Of a stretch of DNA of 64,000 nt, positions 1 through 10,228 are shown piece by piece. Source of the DNA: Vibrio sp. Isolate32 (GTDB lineage: Bacteria > Pseudomonadota > Gammaproteobacteria > Enterobacterales > Vibrionaceae); NCBI RefSeq assembly GCF_022397955.1, contig NZ_JAKEUQ010000006.1:95055-159054 (forward strand), in the 5' to 3' direction. Each line of letters begins with the position of its first letter. The first letter of the stretch is position 1. Made by a program: the position numbers and the translations under genes. The notes beneath the pieces were generated by a model. The model searched no databases and had not been told where the DNA came from. It saw nothing but the letters and a program-made list of their open reading frames with translations.

Positions 1-1124
1 AGTTGCGATGGCAAGAAGTCGACAAAGTAGATATCACCAGACAGGAACTGGTGATCGATCAACTTCTCAAGCCCTTTAATAAGAGTGGTCAGATTGAGTG
101 CCACCAAAACACCTATCGTACTGCCAACTAAACTACCCAATACACCAGAGAACACGCCCTGCCAAACAAAGATACGTTTAACTAAACCGTCGGAAGCGCC
201 CATGGTTCTTAAGATTGCGATCTCCGAAGCTCTATCTTTTACCGCCATCATCAATGTCGAGACAATGTTGAAACACGCCACACCGATCACCAGCACCATG
301 ACTAAATACATAATGGTGCGAACCAATTGAATATCTCGATATAAGAAGCCGAACTTCTGTTGCCAACTACGCAGGTAAACATACACATCAAGCTGATTAC
401 CGACCTCTCGGACAATCTCATTCGCGTTCAGTACATCGGTCACTTTCAAAGAGACACCCGTCACAGCCTCCCCTAAGTTCGCGTACACTTGAGCATCACC
501 AATCGGAATGAGCGCTAAGCTATGGTCAATTTGTCCATTAAGCGTCAGTAAGCCGGCAACTTTTACTCGTACGCGCTTGGGCGCCTGAACCTTAACCGAA
601 CCGTTGACTGTTGGGATCATTAAGGTCAAGTAATCACCGACTTGCGCACCAAGCACATTAGCCACACCAGAGCCTAAGATGATCTGCTGCTGTCCTGCTT
701 TGAAATCGCTCCACACTTGCTTATCAATGAAGCTTGATAGACTCGATACCTGTGGTTCAAGCTGTGGGTCAACACCACGCACTTCAATCGCTTTAAGTTC
801 TTTGCCCTTTTCAGCCAGCGCTGTGATTTTCACATAAGGTGCTGCTGCAACGACTTTGTCATTTTTGACCGACTGCTCTATCACATGTTCCCAGCGAGTT
901 ACAGGTTCATTAACCCCTTCAAACTCACCATGGGGAATCACAGATAGAACGCGTGATTCTAGTTCACGCTCAAAACCATTCATCGCTGACAGACCGATAA
1001 TGATCACCGCTACACCAACCGCAATACCAATCGTAGAAGACAAAGAGATGAAAGACACCATCTTGTCTCGCTGTTTAGCACGGCTGAAGCGGCCGCCTAT
1101 CAATAGAGATAAAGAAGAAAACAC
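1..1124 (-). CDS. lolE: LolE, lipoprotein-releasing ABC transporter permease (3' end outside window)
   Basis: Inner-membrane permease of the LolCDE complex, which extracts outer-membrane lipoproteins from the inner membrane and passes them to LolA. The reading frame opens with GTG (MFSSLSLLIGGRFSRAKQRD) directly after the lolD stop codon with no gap, and runs off the left edge. About 374 residues are visible of the roughly 414 usual for the family. An N-terminal membrane segment, a long periplasmic domain and the start of the C-terminal MacB/FtsX-like membrane segments (VMVLVIGVACFNIVSTLMM; MGASDGLVKRIFVWQG) can be read. It is the last gene of a lolC-lolD-lolE operon on the minus strand. The GTG start is set by the position of the lolD stop and by LolE homology. 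Confidence 0.93.
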   Translation of the reverse strand, partial: MFSSLSLLIGGRFSRAKQRDKMVSFISLSSTIGIAVGVAVIIIGLSAMNGFERELESRVLSVIPHGEFEGVNEPVTRWEHVIEQSVKNDKVVAAAPYVKITALAEKGKELKAIEVRGVDPQLEPQVSSLSSFIDKQVWSDFKAGQQQIILGSGVANVLGAQVGDYLTLMIPTVNGSVKVQAPKRVRVKVAGLLTLNGQIDHSLALIPIGDAQVYANLGEAVTGVSLKVTDVLNANEIVREVGNQLDVYVYLRSWQQKFGFLYRDIQLVRTIMYLVMVLVIGVACFNIVSTLMMAVKDRASEIAILRTMGASDGLVKRIFVWQGVFSGVLGSLVGSTIGVLVALNLTTLIKGLEKLIDHQFLSGDIYFVDFLPSQ

Positions 1125-1817
1125 TTAGCGCTCCTCTTTTTCTACGTTAACCAACAAACCATCTTGCATGTGCAGTTGACGATCCATTTTGGCAGCGAGT
1201 TCTCCATCATGGGTCACGACTAAAAAGGCTGTATCGTATTCCCGGTTTAACTCTCGCATTAAGTCATAAATAGAAAGCGCTGTATTGTGGTCAAGGTTAC
1301 CCGTCGGCTCATCCGCTAATACAAGAGCTGGCTTGTTGACTAATGCACGGGCAATCGCCACACGCTGCCTTTCACCACCAGACAGCTCAGAAGGTCGGTG
1401 ATCAACACGATGGCTTAACCCCACTTTATCAAGTAGCAACTGCGCTTCTTGTTTCGCTTTCGCAGGCTTTTCACCGCCTATCAGCAGTGGCATAGCGACG
1501 TTTTCTAGTGCAGAAAAGTCGGATAGCAAGTGATGGAACTGATACACAAAACCAAGGTGTTGGTTGCGAAGCTTAGCCTGCTTATTCGAGCTCAGTGACG
1601 CTAAGTCTTGACCAAGAAAGCTCACGCTCCCCGCAGAAGCATCATCAAGCGCTCCTAATATGTGTAGGAGCGTACTCTTACCTGAACCAGAAGTACCAAT
1701 GATAGAAACCAGTTCACCTTTTTCGATCTCAAAGCTTACCCCTTTGAGGACTTCAGTATCCAACGAGCCTTCACGGTACGTTTTACAGATATCATTACAT
1801 TGAAGAAAATTACTCAT
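1125..1817 (-). CDS. lolD: LolD, ATPase of the lipoprotein-releasing complex
   Basis: ABC ATPase that powers LolCE. The 230-residue protein has a Walker A motif GTSGSGKST (residues 41-49), the ABC signature LSGGERQ (145-151) and Walker B VLADE (about 166-170), with the usual H-loop THD later. Length and the family-typical QFHHLL Q-loop region fit LolD. Its start overlaps the end of lolC by 8 bases and its stop abuts the lolE GTG, so the three genes are translationally coupled. Several lipoproteins elsewhere in the window (LpoB, YcfL, the COG3014 protein, Blc) are expected clients of this system. Confidence 0.96.
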   Translation of the reverse strand: MSNFLQCNDICKTYREGSLDTEVLKGVSFEIEKGELVSIIGTSGSGKSTLLHILGALDDASAGSVSFLGQDLASLSSNKQAKLRNQHLGFVYQFHHLLSDFSALENVAMPLLIGGEKPAKAKQEAQLLLDKVGLSHRVDHRPSELSGGERQRVAIARALVNKPALVLADEPTGNLDHNTALSIYDLMRELNREYDTAFLVVTHDGELAAKMDRQLHMQDGLLVNVEKEER

Positions 1818-3018
1818 AACGAAGGGCCTCAGCAGGTTTCACAGAAGATGCACGGTAAGAAGGGAAAATAGTAGCAATCAAGCTAAGTGCAATAGCAAGT
1901 ACCACAACAACGGCGATTTGAACTGGGTTAATCAAAATAGGTAACTGACCACCAAACGAAAATAGAGCAACACCCATCGCTTCTAAAATCGGGTTAAGGT
2001 TCATTGCCAGAACAACGCCTAGTGCGCCGCCGGATAGTGCGCCAATCACACCACTACTTGCCCCCTGAACCATAAAGATGCCCATAACTTGGCCATCGGT
2101 CATGCCTTGGGTTTTAAGTATCGCAACCTCAGATTGCTTCTCCATCACCACCATAATCAGCGCAGAGATAATATTAAATGCGGCAACCCCGATGATCAGC
2201 CCAAGCATTAGGCCCATCATGTTTTTCTCCATACGAACCGCTTGGAACAGTTCGCCACGCTGGTCGCGCCAATCGCTCCACAACCATCCATCTGGTAAAG
2301 GTTGGTTAGATAGCTCCTCGACTTCAAACGGGTCATCAAAAAACAGTCGCCAGCCTGAAATCGTGTCTGACTTGTAACGCATCAAACGCCCAGCGTCTTG
2401 AATATCCGTTACCATGAGCTGCGCATCAATATCCGAGCCCGTATTAAAGATACCGGCTACGGTGAAATTACGTTGGCTAGGAATACGGCCAAGTGGTGTG
2501 TATTGGCTGGCGCTGGTCACCATTAGACGAACCTTGTCGCCCATCGATACCTTTAGGTTTCTCGCCAACGTGTGACCGAGAAATAGCTGATATTGTCCAG
2601 CTTTAAGTGAAGATAATCGACCCGCAATAAGGTGGTCTTGAAGTGGGTCATCAGAATTGGGTTGGATGCCAATCAAGAGGCCCGCTGACAGCTGAGCAGG
2701 GCTCTGAATCACCGCCTCACTGCGAACAACCGGTTCAACGTGACCATTAAGCGAAATCTGCTTAGCAAAACTAGGAGCTTGTTCAGAGAGTAGCGTCTTA
2801 CCACCTGGCTCATAAACCACAGCTTGAGGAAGAACGCCGAGAATTCGGTCTTTTAATTGCGCTTCGAATCCATTCATTACCGACAAAACAGTAATCAAAG
2901 ACAGCACACCAATGGTGATACCCGCTGTCGACATATAAGAAACAAAACGGCTAAAGCGATCACCTGAACGGCCTTTCAAATAACGCAGGCCAACAAACAT
3001 TGAAATAGGATGAAACAT
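1810..3018 (-). CDS. lolC: LolC, lipoprotein-releasing ABC transporter permease
   Basis: First gene of the lolCDE operon and partner permease of LolE; it recruits LolA at its periplasmic face. One N-terminal membrane segment (about residues 20-45) is followed by a periplasmic domain of about 200 residues and three C-terminal membrane segments, with the family motif [16 protein letters not shown] before the second segment and the terminal PAEALRYE. I chose the ATG at 3018 ([13 protein letters not shown]) because E. coli LolC begins at the equivalent place. An ATG at 3030 and a TTG at 3033 are also in frame, and none has a clear Shine-Dalgarno, so the start is uncertain by a few codons. Confidence 0.94.
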   Translation of the reverse strand: MFHPISMFVGLRYLKGRSGDRFSRFVSYMSTAGITIGVLSLITVLSVMNGFEAQLKDRILGVLPQAVVYEPGGKTLLSEQAPSFAKQISLNGHVEPVVRSEAVIQSPAQLSAGLLIGIQPNSDDPLQDHLIAGRLSSLKAGQYQLFLGHTLARNLKVSMGDKVRLMVTSASQYTPLGRIPSQRNFTVAGIFNTGSDIDAQLMVTDIQDAGRLMRYKSDTISGWRLFFDDPFEVEELSNQPLPDGWLWSDWRDQRGELFQAVRMEKNMMGLMLGLIIGVAAFNIISALIMVVMEKQSEVAILKTQGMTDGQVMGIFMVQGASSGVIGALSGGALGVVLAMNLNPILEAMGVALFSFGGQLPILINPVQIAVVVVLAIALSLIATIFPSYRASSVKPAEALRYE

Positions 3019-3245
3019 ACTTTGAACCATCAAAAAGGGATGCGGGTTAATGTAACGGGTATTGCTGTTACTGTGTAGGGGTTAATTGAAAATATAGAGT
3101 GAATTAACTCAATTAGTTAGGCCTGAAAAACAGAACCCTGTCAAAACACCAAATTTCAAACAACTATTTGATAGTTTCAATTAACTGACCTTGATTACTG
3201 CGGCCACATAGCGATAATCAATAGATCACTTCAAGGAACTAACGC

Positions 3246-3815
3246 ATGACAGAACAAGAGTTTTTCACCGTTCACCACAGCCTTACCGCTAATATAGAAC
3301 CAATGGAAAGTAACTTCACTTTACCTTCTCAAATTCAGTTCGAATCGGAGATCCCTGCCCCTTTTGTTGTGGCGAGTGAATTTAGCCAATTGGACCTGTT
3401 AGCCGACAGTGCTCGCGCTGAACTGAAAAACAGCGACTTGAAGAATGTCACCAGTTTATTGGATGCACAAAACTCTAAATTAAACCTGTTGTTGAGCTTT
3501 ATGTTATCGCAGCAAGATGAAGAGAAGTTTCGTACTCACACCTACTCTTTCGGTGCGAGTCAATTTTCCTGTTTTTCAAAAACAGATATCGAAGCGGGAC
3601 GTTTGGTAAAAGCTAAACTGTTTCTAGAACACCCTGCCGCAGCCATTTATTGCTATGCAGAAGTGTTTGCCAGCCAACCTAAAGATTCAGGTTTCGAAAT
3701 CAACTTCAAATACGCTCATCTTCGCGATACCGACCAAGACCTGCTAATCAAAGCGGCACTTCATCAACAACAGAAACTTTTGCGTCAACGCTCTCTAGAA
3801 CGAGATAACAAGTAA
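3246..3815 (+). CDS. PilZ-domain-like protein with degenerate c-di-GMP motifs
   Basis: A soluble protein of 189 residues located immediately upstream of mfd, the place held in V. cholerae by the PilZ protein PlzB (VC1885), from memory. The C-terminal half (about residues 95-180) reads like a PilZ beta-barrel (YSFGASQFSCFSKTDIEAG, then LFLEHPAAAIYCYAEVF). The canonical ligand motifs RxxxR and D/NxSxxG are not visible, so c-di-GMP binding is doubtful. The start has a good AAGGA eight bases upstream. It is divergent from lolC and only six bases from mfd, so the two are probably cotranscribed. The family assignment rests partly on synteny. Confidence 0.7.
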   Translation: MTEQEFFTVHHSLTANIEPMESNFTLPSQIQFESEIPAPFVVASEFSQLDLLADSARAELKNSDLKNVTSLLDAQNSKLNLLLSFMLSQQDEEKFRTHTYSFGASQFSCFSKTDIEAGRLVKAKLFLEHPAAAIYCYAEVFASQPKDSGFEINFKYAHLRDTDQDLLIKAALHQQQKLLRQRSLERDNK

Positions 3816-3821
3816 ATTAAC

Positions 3822-6800
3822 ATGACCAAACAATCTATTTTTACACTACCTACACTCAAAGGAGCCGGTGACAAAAAGCACATCGGTAACCTAGTCGGTT
3901 CGTCTCTCGCTCTAGCCATCGCTAAACTCGCAGAGCAGCACAACAGCCATACTGTACTTGCAGTGCCAGACCCACAAGTGGCACTTAAGCTGCAATCTGA
4001 AATTGAACAGTTTACGGCACATGAAGTCGCACTATTCCCAGACTGGGAAACACTGCCTTACGACAGCTTTTCGCCGCACCAAGAGATCATTTCAGATCGT
4101 ATCGCGCGCCTTTATGCCTTACCGACATTAAAAGACGGCATCACGATCGTACCGATCAGCACGCTACTTCAGCGTCAATCACCGCGTGACTTCTTGCTGC
4201 AACACACCCTAATGGTGAAAACGGGCGATCTCTACTCGCTTGAGAAACTACGCCTGCAACTTGAAAAGTCGGGCTATCGTTACGTTGACCAAGTGTTTGG
4301 CCCGGGTGAATACGCAAGCCGTGGTTCGATTCTCGATCTGTTCCCGATGGGCAGCAAAGACCCCTATCGTATCGACTTCTTCGATGATGAGATCGATACC
4401 ATTCGTACCTTCGATCCTGAAAACCAACGTTCTATCGAAGACATCTCTGAGATCCGCCTGTTACCTGCTCACGAATTCCCAACCTCGGAAACGGCGATTG
4501 AAGACTTCCGTATTCGTTGGCGCCAACAGTTTGATGCCCGCCGCGAACCAGAATCGGTTTACATGCAGGTATCTAAAGGCACATGGCCGGCTGGTATTGA
4601 GTATTGGCAACCACTGTTCTTCGATCACACAGAAACGCTTTTTGACTATGTTGCCGATGAAGCGCAACTCTTGGTTCTTGGTGACGTAGAAACCGCTGTT
4701 GATTCGTTCCTTGCTGATGTCGCTCACAGATACGAGCAACGTGGCGTTGATCCACTGCGACCACTGCTGACGCCTGAGCAACTTTGGTTGAAGAAAGACG
4801 AACTATTCGCACACTTCAAACAGAAGCCACAGGTCAGCCTAAGCCTAGAGTCGATTGAAGAGAAAGCAGGCCGCACTAACTTACCTGTCGTGTCATTACC
4901 TGACCTCAGCGTTCAGCATCAAAATAAAGAACCTTTAGCTAACCTAAGAAAGTTCACAGAGGCCTTCAATGGCAAAGTGGTATTTTCGGTTGAATCAGAA
5001 GGTCGCCGTGAAGCACTGAGTGAACTGCTTCGTGGTATTAAAGTACGACCAAGCGAAGTTGAAAACCTCGATGGCGCAATTAAAGCCAAGGACAAGTTCA
5101 GCCTCATCCTTGGCTCTGCGGAACATGGTTTTATCCATGAAGAGCAAAACATCGCGCTTATCTGTGAAAGCGACTTACTTGGCGATCGCGTTGTTCAGCG
5201 TCGTAAGAAAGATAAGAAAAGCGTCAATAGCGACACCGTAATTCGTCACCTTGCGGAACTTAAACCGGGTCAGCCAGTTGTTCACATTGACCACGGTATT
5301 GGTCGTTACATCGGCCTGCAGACACTCGAAGCCGGTGGCATGAAAACCGAATACGTAACCCTTGAGTATCAAAACGATGCCAAGTTGTACGTGCCTGTTG
5401 CTTCTTTGAATCTCATCGGACGCTACTCTGGCGGCGCTGAAGACTCTGCACCACTGCATAAGCTCGGTGGTGAAGCCTGGCAGAAAGCGCGCAAGCGTGC
5501 GGCGGAGAAAGTCCGTGACGTTGCCGCAGAATTACTTGATGTTTACGCTAAACGTGAGCTAAAACCTGGCTACAAATTTGTGCTCGACCGTGGCCAATAC
5601 GCGACTTTCAAGTCTGGTTTCCCATTTGAAGAAACCGATGACCAAGCGATGGCCATCAATGCTGTTATGTCTGACATGTGCCAAGCCAAAGCCATGGACC
5701 GTTTGGTGTGTGGTGATGTTGGTTTTGGTAAGACAGAAGTGGCGATGCGTGCGGCATTCGTTTGTACTGACAACAGTAAACAAGTCGCGGTATTAGTACC
5801 AACCACCCTACTTGCTCAGCAACACTTTGAAAACTTCCGAGACCGTTTCGCCAACTTGCCGATTCGTATTGAGGTACTGTCTCGATTTAAGTCAGCTAAA
5901 GAGCAGAAAGTAATCATGCAAGATGTCGCCGACGGTAAAGTCGACATCTTGGTTGGTACTCACAAGCTACTTTCCAGTGATATTAAATTTAAAGACCTTG
6001 GCTTGTTAGTAGTCGATGAAGAACACAGGTTTGGTGTGCGTCAGAAAGAGAAAGTGAAGGCGATGCGCGCGGATGTCGACATCCTAACGCTTACCGCGAC
6101 ACCAATCCCGAGAACGCTGAATATGGCAATGAGTGGCATGCGTGATTTGTCTATCATCGCAACACCACCCGCACGACGCTTGGCAATAAAGACTTTTGTT
6201 CGCGAGAGTGATGATGCCATCGTAAGAGAAGCGGTACTTCGTGAAATAATGCGTGGTGGTCAAGTTTACTTCCTGCACAACCAAGTGGACACGATTGAGA
6301 AAACAGCAGAGTCACTACAGAAGCTGATTCCAGAAGCGCGCGTTACCGTGGCTCATGGCCAGATGCGTGAGCGTGAACTAGAACGCATCATGAATGACTT
6401 CTACCACCAGCGCTTTAACTTACTGGTGTGTACAACCATCATTGAAACGGGTATCGATGTCCCAACGGCCAATACCATCTTGATGGACAGAGCCGATAAC
6501 CTCGGTTTAGCACAGCTGCACCAATTACGTGGTCGTGTCGGTCGTTCTCACCACCAAGCTTATGCTTACTTGTTAACGCCACACCCTAAAGCAATGACCA
6601 AAGATGCGATCAAGCGATTGGATGCGATTGCTTCACTCGAAGACCTGGGCGCAGGCTTTACCCTAGCAACCCATGACTTAGAGATTCGTGGGGCGGGTGA
6701 ACTGTTAGGTGATGAACAGAGTGGTCAAATTCAATCGGTTGGTTTCACCTTGTACATGGAGATGCTTGAACAAGCAGTTGAAGCATTGAAAGAAGGTCGA

Positions 6801-7283
6801 GAGCCATCGCTTGATGACCTACTGCGTGAGCAAACTGAGATTGAAATGCGTCTGCCTGCGCTATTGCCTGATGACTACATCCCAGACATCAACACACGCT
6901 TATCAACGTACAAACGTATAGCGAGTGTGAGTGATACCGACGAATTGGCAGAATTGAAAGTCGAGCTGATTGATCGCTTCGGCCTTCTGCCTGATGCAAC
7001 CAAAAACTTGTTGTCAGTTTCAGAGCTAAAATTAGCCGCGGCGTCTATCAAGGCTAAAAAAATTGAAGCTCACGATAAGGGGGGGTTCTTAGAATTCTAC
7101 CCGGATGCTGACATAAACCCAACCTACCTTGTTAAACTGTTGCAATCTCAACCGCAAAAGTTTTCAATGGAAGGACCAACAAAGTTCAAGTTTACGATAC
7201 CATTGGTCGACAGACGGAAACGAATTCAATTTGTTAGTGATTTATTGGGCGAATTCAGACAAAACTTGCTGCCTTCAGCATAA
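3822..7283 (+). CDS. mfd: Mfd, transcription-repair coupling factor
   Basis: Superfamily 2 DNA translocase of 1153 residues that removes stalled RNA polymerase and recruits UvrA. Visible in order are a UvrB-like N-terminal module (DWETLPYDSFSPHQ at about residues 70-83), the CarD-like RNA-polymerase interaction domain (about 475-570, starting near GQPVVHIDHGIGRYIG), the helicase core with Walker A GDVGFGKTE (about 630-638) and DEEH box (about 731), and the TRG region (about 840-890, with ETGIDVPTANT and QLRGRVGRS). The C-terminal UvrA-inhibitory domain follows. Full length for the family. It lies six bases after the PilZ-like gene. Confidence 0.97.
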   Translation: MTKQSIFTLPTLKGAGDKKHIGNLVGSSLALAIAKLAEQHNSHTVLAVPDPQVALKLQSEIEQFTAHEVALFPDWETLPYDSFSPHQEIISDRIARLYALPTLKDGITIVPISTLLQRQSPRDFLLQHTLMVKTGDLYSLEKLRLQLEKSGYRYVDQVFGPGEYASRGSILDLFPMGSKDPYRIDFFDDEIDTIRTFDPENQRSIEDISEIRLLPAHEFPTSETAIEDFRIRWRQQFDARREPESVYMQVSKGTWPAGIEYWQPLFFDHTETLFDYVADEAQLLVLGDVETAVDSFLADVAHRYEQRGVDPLRPLLTPEQLWLKKDELFAHFKQKPQVSLSLESIEEKAGRTNLPVVSLPDLSVQHQNKEPLANLRKFTEAFNGKVVFSVESEGRREALSELLRGIKVRPSEVENLDGAIKAKDKFSLILGSAEHGFIHEEQNIALICESDLLGDRVVQRRKKDKKSVNSDTVIRHLAELKPGQPVVHIDHGIGRYIGLQTLEAGGMKTEYVTLEYQNDAKLYVPVASLNLIGRYSGGAEDSAPLHKLGGEAWQKARKRAAEKVRDVAAELLDVYAKRELKPGYKFVLDRGQYATFKSGFPFEETDDQAMAINAVMSDMCQAKAMDRLVCGDVGFGKTEVAMRAAFVCTDNSKQVAVLVPTTLLAQQHFENFRDRFANLPIRIEVLSRFKSAKEQKVIMQDVADGKVDILVGTHKLLSSDIKFKDLGLLVVDEEHRFGVRQKEKVKAMRADVDILTLTATPIPRTLNMAMSGMRDLSIIATPPARRLAIKTFVRESDDAIVREAVLREIMRGGQVYFLHNQVDTIEKTAESLQKLIPEARVTVAHGQMRERELERIMNDFYHQRFNLLVCTTIIETGIDVPTANTILMDRADNLGLAQLHQLRGRVGRSHHQAYAYLLTPHPKAMTKDAIKRLDAIASLEDLGAGFTLATHDLEIRGAGELLGDEQSGQIQSVGFTLYMEMLEQAVEALKEGREPSLDDLLREQTEIEMRLPALLPDDYIPDINTRLSTYKRIASVSDTDELAELKVELIDRFGLLPDATKNLLSVSELKLAAASIKAKKIEAHDKGGFLEFYPDADINPTYLVKLLQSQPQKFSMEGPTKFKFTIPLVDRRKRIQFVSDLLGEFRQNLLPSA

Positions 7284-7311
7284 GACCCAACCCACTTGCA
7301 CATATAAATTA

Positions 7312-7331
7312 TCCAGCCGGTAGTTCGGCTG
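7312..7331 (+). promoter_or_regulatory. Hairpin between mfd and csiV
   Basis: Seven-base inverted repeat CCAGCCG / CGGCTGG with a six-base loop, ending just before the csiV ribosome binding site (GGAG). There is no T-run, so it is not an obvious terminator. It may slow decay or modulate csiV translation; that function is inference. Confidence 0.45.
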
Positions 7332-7346
7332 GAAGACGGAGTAAAA

Positions 7347-8114
7347 ATGAAAAGACTGATCCCACTGCTACTATTGTTCGTCTCACTGCCAAGTTTGGCA
7401 CAGAGACAATTTGATATAGAAGTGATCATTTTTAAGCGCGCTGTTGATGCAGAGAAAGTGAATGAATCTTGGCCAAACACACAGCCAAAGATTTCACTTG
7501 AGCGCGTTGGTTCATTTCAAGATACCCAATACCGAGCGAAGAAAGGCGTGCAGATGCTTCCTTACTCGGAATACAAGTTAACACCTCAGAAAGACAAGCT
7601 ACGCAAACACGCAGGCTTTGAAGTTCTGATGCATACTGCTTGGCGTCAAGGTGACCAAGGTAAGAGTTCAGCACCTGTTTTCCACATTCAAGCAGGTAAA
7701 GACTTCTCTAAACAGTTTAATGCGGACGGTTCTGAGAAAGGCGCTGTGACTGCATCAAACCCGGATGGCTTCCAAGAAGAGACGATTGATAAGCCGCTTT
7801 ACGAGTTAGATGGCAAACTTCAAATCTACGTGCAGCACTACCTATATGCAGAAACGACACTCGATTTGAAAGCGCCAAGCGTTCGTGAGGTGACTCTACA
7901 AGAACAGCAAATCGAACTAGACTCGCCAGTAAGTGGTGCAGAGAGCAATGTTCAGGTGGGTAACCTTACCGAGATATCTCCGACCGTAGAAGTGCAGGAG
8001 TTCCTTAAGAGCTACCGTATGGACCAAAAACGTCGCATGCGCAGTACAGAGACTCATTACCTAGACCACCCGCTTCTTGGCATGGTGATTCAAGTACGTC
8101 GCGTCGCTCAATAA
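7347..8114 (+). CDS. csiV: CsiV, peptidoglycan-binding periplasmic protein
   Basis: Periplasmic protein of 255 residues with a clear signal peptide (MKRLIPLLLLFVSLPSLAQ). The FDIEVIIFKR start of the mature part and the terminal HPLLGMVIQVRRV are characteristic of the CsiV family. In V. cholerae CsiV binds peptidoglycan and is needed for PBP1A function through LpoA (established). The gene follows mfd by 63 bases, as in other vibrios, and is closed by a strong terminator at 8206. The start is set by ATG with GGAG nearby. LpoB, the activator of the other bifunctional wall synthase PBP1B, is encoded 5 kb away. Confidence 0.85.
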   Translation: MKRLIPLLLLFVSLPSLAQRQFDIEVIIFKRAVDAEKVNESWPNTQPKISLERVGSFQDTQYRAKKGVQMLPYSEYKLTPQKDKLRKHAGFEVLMHTAWRQGDQGKSSAPVFHIQAGKDFSKQFNADGSEKGAVTASNPDGFQEETIDKPLYELDGKLQIYVQHYLYAETTLDLKAPSVREVTLQEQQIELDSPVSGAESNVQVGNLTEISPTVEVQEFLKSYRMDQKRRMRSTETHYLDHPLLGMVIQVRRVAQ

Positions 8115-8205
8115 GCCATGTAATCAGTCTTCAACTAGCAGCTCAACTACTCCTACAGAGAGTGGAACTTGGTATAAAGCATTGAAGTTGAATTAAGCAT
8201 TCAAT

Positions 8206-8231
8206 ACGCCCTCCATTATGAGGGCGTTTTA
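8206..8231 (+). terminator. Rho-independent terminator after csiV
   Basis: Perfect eight-base stem ACGCCCTC / GAGGGCGT with loop CATTAT, followed by TTTTATT. Confidence 0.85.
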
Positions 8232-8261
8232 TTAGCCGTTACACATTATTTGGTGCATCCT

Positions 8262-8807
8262 ATGAGCCCAGACTTTCAGATCAATACACAGAATCTCAGC
8301 CTCAAAATCATTGAACCCTCAGATGCTAAAGAGTTTGCTCAACTGATCAAATCTTCACCAAGCTTATTACCTTGGGTAGACTGGTGTCATGATGAGCTTT
8401 CTATCGTCGAAGCCGAAAAATTCATTCTGGCAACTCGCCTCAATTGGGTAAAAGCCGATGCGTTTGGTTTTGGTATCTTTGAGCAAAAAACCGATAAGCT
8501 GGTCGGAATGGTGGCGATCAATGAGCTTTACCAAACCTTCAATATGGCAAGTTTAGGTTATTGGGTCGGTGACGAATTTCAAAGGAGAGGTATTGCCAAA
8601 GAAGCGATGCTAGCCTTGTTTGAATTCTGCTTTGCTCAGCTTAAGCTAACGCGCTTGGAGATCGTTTGTGATACCGAAAATCTACCAAGCCAAAAGCTGA
8701 TAGAGAGGTGTGGTGCAGAGCGAGAAACCATCGCCAAGAATCGATTTATCTTTAACGGAAAGCCGAAAGATGGCATCGTTTACTCAGTATTACCGCCAAC
8801 GGCTTAA
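8262..8807 (+). CDS. GNAT family N-acetyltransferase, RimJ/RimL-like
   Basis: About 181 residues of the GNAT fold, closest in pattern to the RimJ/RimL protein N-acetyltransferases, which acetylate N-termini of ribosomal proteins. Visible are the acceptor-side motif around LLPWVDWCHDE, the acetyl-CoA loop motif GYWVGDEFQRRGIAKEA (Q/RxxGxG/A type), and the late motif DTENLPSQKLIERCGAERE. The ATG at 8262 is preferred over an in-frame TTG at 8250, since family members begin close to the FQINTQNLSL segment. The gene stands alone between two terminators. The substrate cannot be told from sequence. Confidence 0.8.
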   Translation: MSPDFQINTQNLSLKIIEPSDAKEFAQLIKSSPSLLPWVDWCHDELSIVEAEKFILATRLNWVKADAFGFGIFEQKTDKLVGMVAINELYQTFNMASLGYWVGDEFQRRGIAKEAMLALFEFCFAQLKLTRLEIVCDTENLPSQKLIERCGAERETIAKNRFIFNGKPKDGIVYSVLPPTA

Positions 8808-8874
8808 CCGTTGCTGCTCAGTGATAAGCGCAAATAACACTAAACTGGGTAAATGTCACTTAACTGACACGATC

Positions 8875-8902
8875 AAAAAAGAGCTCCTAAGAGCTCTTTT
8901 TT
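8875..8902. terminator. Bidirectional terminator between GNAT gene and ndh
   Basis: A12-base symmetric structure AAAAAAGAGCTC / GAGCTCTTTTTT with loop CTAA gives an A-run and a T-run on both strands. It lies between two convergent genes. Confidence 0.9.
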
Positions 8903-8938
8903 ATTATCAACATGAAGCTATTTATCAGGCTTAGCTGA

Positions 8939-10228
8939 TTAGTGAAGCTTTAAGTTTGGACGAAGTACACGGTTAATACGACCAACCAACATCATCAGTG
9001 ATGTTTTGATCAAGCCGTGAAGCGCCATCTGGTGCATGCGGTACAAAGAGATGTAAACCACGCGAGCAATACGACCTTCAACCATCATCGAACCTTTAGT
9101 CAGGTTACCCATCAAGCTACCCACTGTAGAAAAACGGCTTAGTGAAACCAGTGAGCCTTTATCTTTGTAGATATAGTCTTTCAGGTCACGGCCATTCAAC
9201 TTAGCAATGATGTTGCTAAATGCACAGCTTGCCATTTGGTGAGCCGCTTGTGCACGTGGTGGAACGAATGAACCATCCGCTTGTGTACATTGTGCCAAGT
9301 CACCGATAGCAAAGATACTGTCGTCAAGCGTGGTTTGCAGCGTATTTTTCACAACCAATTGGTTGATACGGTTAGTCTCAAGGCCACCAATATCTTTCAT
9401 GAAATCTGGCGCTTTAATACCTGCTGCCCATACCATGATTTGAGCAGGGATCTTGTCACCGTCTTTGGTTGTTAGACCATCAGAATCAGCTTGCGTCACC
9501 ATAGTATTAGTACGAACGTTTACACCAAGCTTAGTTAGCTCAGAGTGTGCGGCGCTTGAAATACGAGGAGGAAGAGCAGGAAGAATACGTTCACCCGCTT
9601 CAACAAGGTTAACGTTCAACTTGCTGGAATCTAGGTCGCCGAAACCGTAAGTGCGAAGCTCTTTTACCGCGTTATGTAGCTCTGCAGAAAGCTCTACGCC
9701 CGTTGCACCAGCACCAACAATCGCGATGTCTACCGTACCTTGACCGTTCTTAGCGTGAAGTTTTAAGAACTGGTTGTTCATTTCAGTACGGAAACGGTGC
9801 GCTTGTTCTGGGCTATCGAGGAAAATGCAGTTATCACGAACGCCAGGAGTGTTGAAGTCGTTCGACGTTGAACCCAGTGCCATAACAAGAATATCGTATT
9901 CAAGTTCACGGCTTGGCATCAACAGCTCGCCGTGCTCATCTTTCAGTTCGCTCAGTGCAATCACTTTACGTTCACGATCGATGTCGTTCAGGCTGCCCAT
10001 TTGGAAGTCGAAGTAATGGTTTTTTGCGTGTGCGCGGTAGCTTAGTGCATCAACACCTTCATCCAGTGAGCCAGTTGCTACTTCATGAAGTAATGGTTTC
10101 CATAGGTGGCTTGCTTTACGGTCTACCAGAGTGATCTGGGCACGTTTCTTACGGCCTAAAGTTCGGCCTAGCTTAGTTGCTAGCTCTAAACCACCAGCAC
10201 CGCCGCCTACTACGATAATTTTTGTCAC
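8939..10228 (-). CDS. ndh: Type II NADH:quinone dehydrogenase Ndh
   Basis: Single-subunit, non-proton-pumping NADH dehydrogenase that passes electrons from NADH to membrane quinone via FAD. The 429-residue protein has an N-terminal FAD Rossmann motif [14 protein letters not shown] (about 8-21), a second NADH-binding Rossmann motif [15 protein letters not shown] (about 172-186) and the ATG-like segment IFAIGDLAQ. The C-terminal amphipathic stretch ([19 protein letters not shown]) fits peripheral membrane anchoring. The start is GTG with AGAGGA upstream. A perfect FNR-type box about 265 bases upstream suggests oxygen control, as in E. coli. Single gene between terminators. Confidence 0.95.
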   Translation of the reverse strand: MTKIIVVGGGAGGLELATKLGRTLGRKKRAQITLVDRKASHLWKPLLHEVATGSLDEGVDALSYRAHAKNHYFDFQMGSLNDIDRERKVIALSELKDEHGELLMPSRELEYDILVMALGSTSNDFNTPGVRDNCIFLDSPEQAHRFRTEMNNQFLKLHAKNGQGTVDIAIVGAGATGVELSAELHNAVKELRTYGFGDLDSSKLNVNLVEAGERILPALPPRISSAAHSELTKLGVNVRTNTMVTQADSDGLTTKDGDKIPAQIMVWAAGIKAPDFMKDIGGLETNRINQLVVKNTLQTTLDDSIFAIGDLAQCTQADGSFVPPRAQAAHQMASCAFSNIIAKLNGRDLKDYIYKDKGSLVSLSRFSTVGSLMGNLTKGSMMVEGRIARVVYISLYRMHQMALHGLIKTSLMMLVGRINRVLRPNLKLH

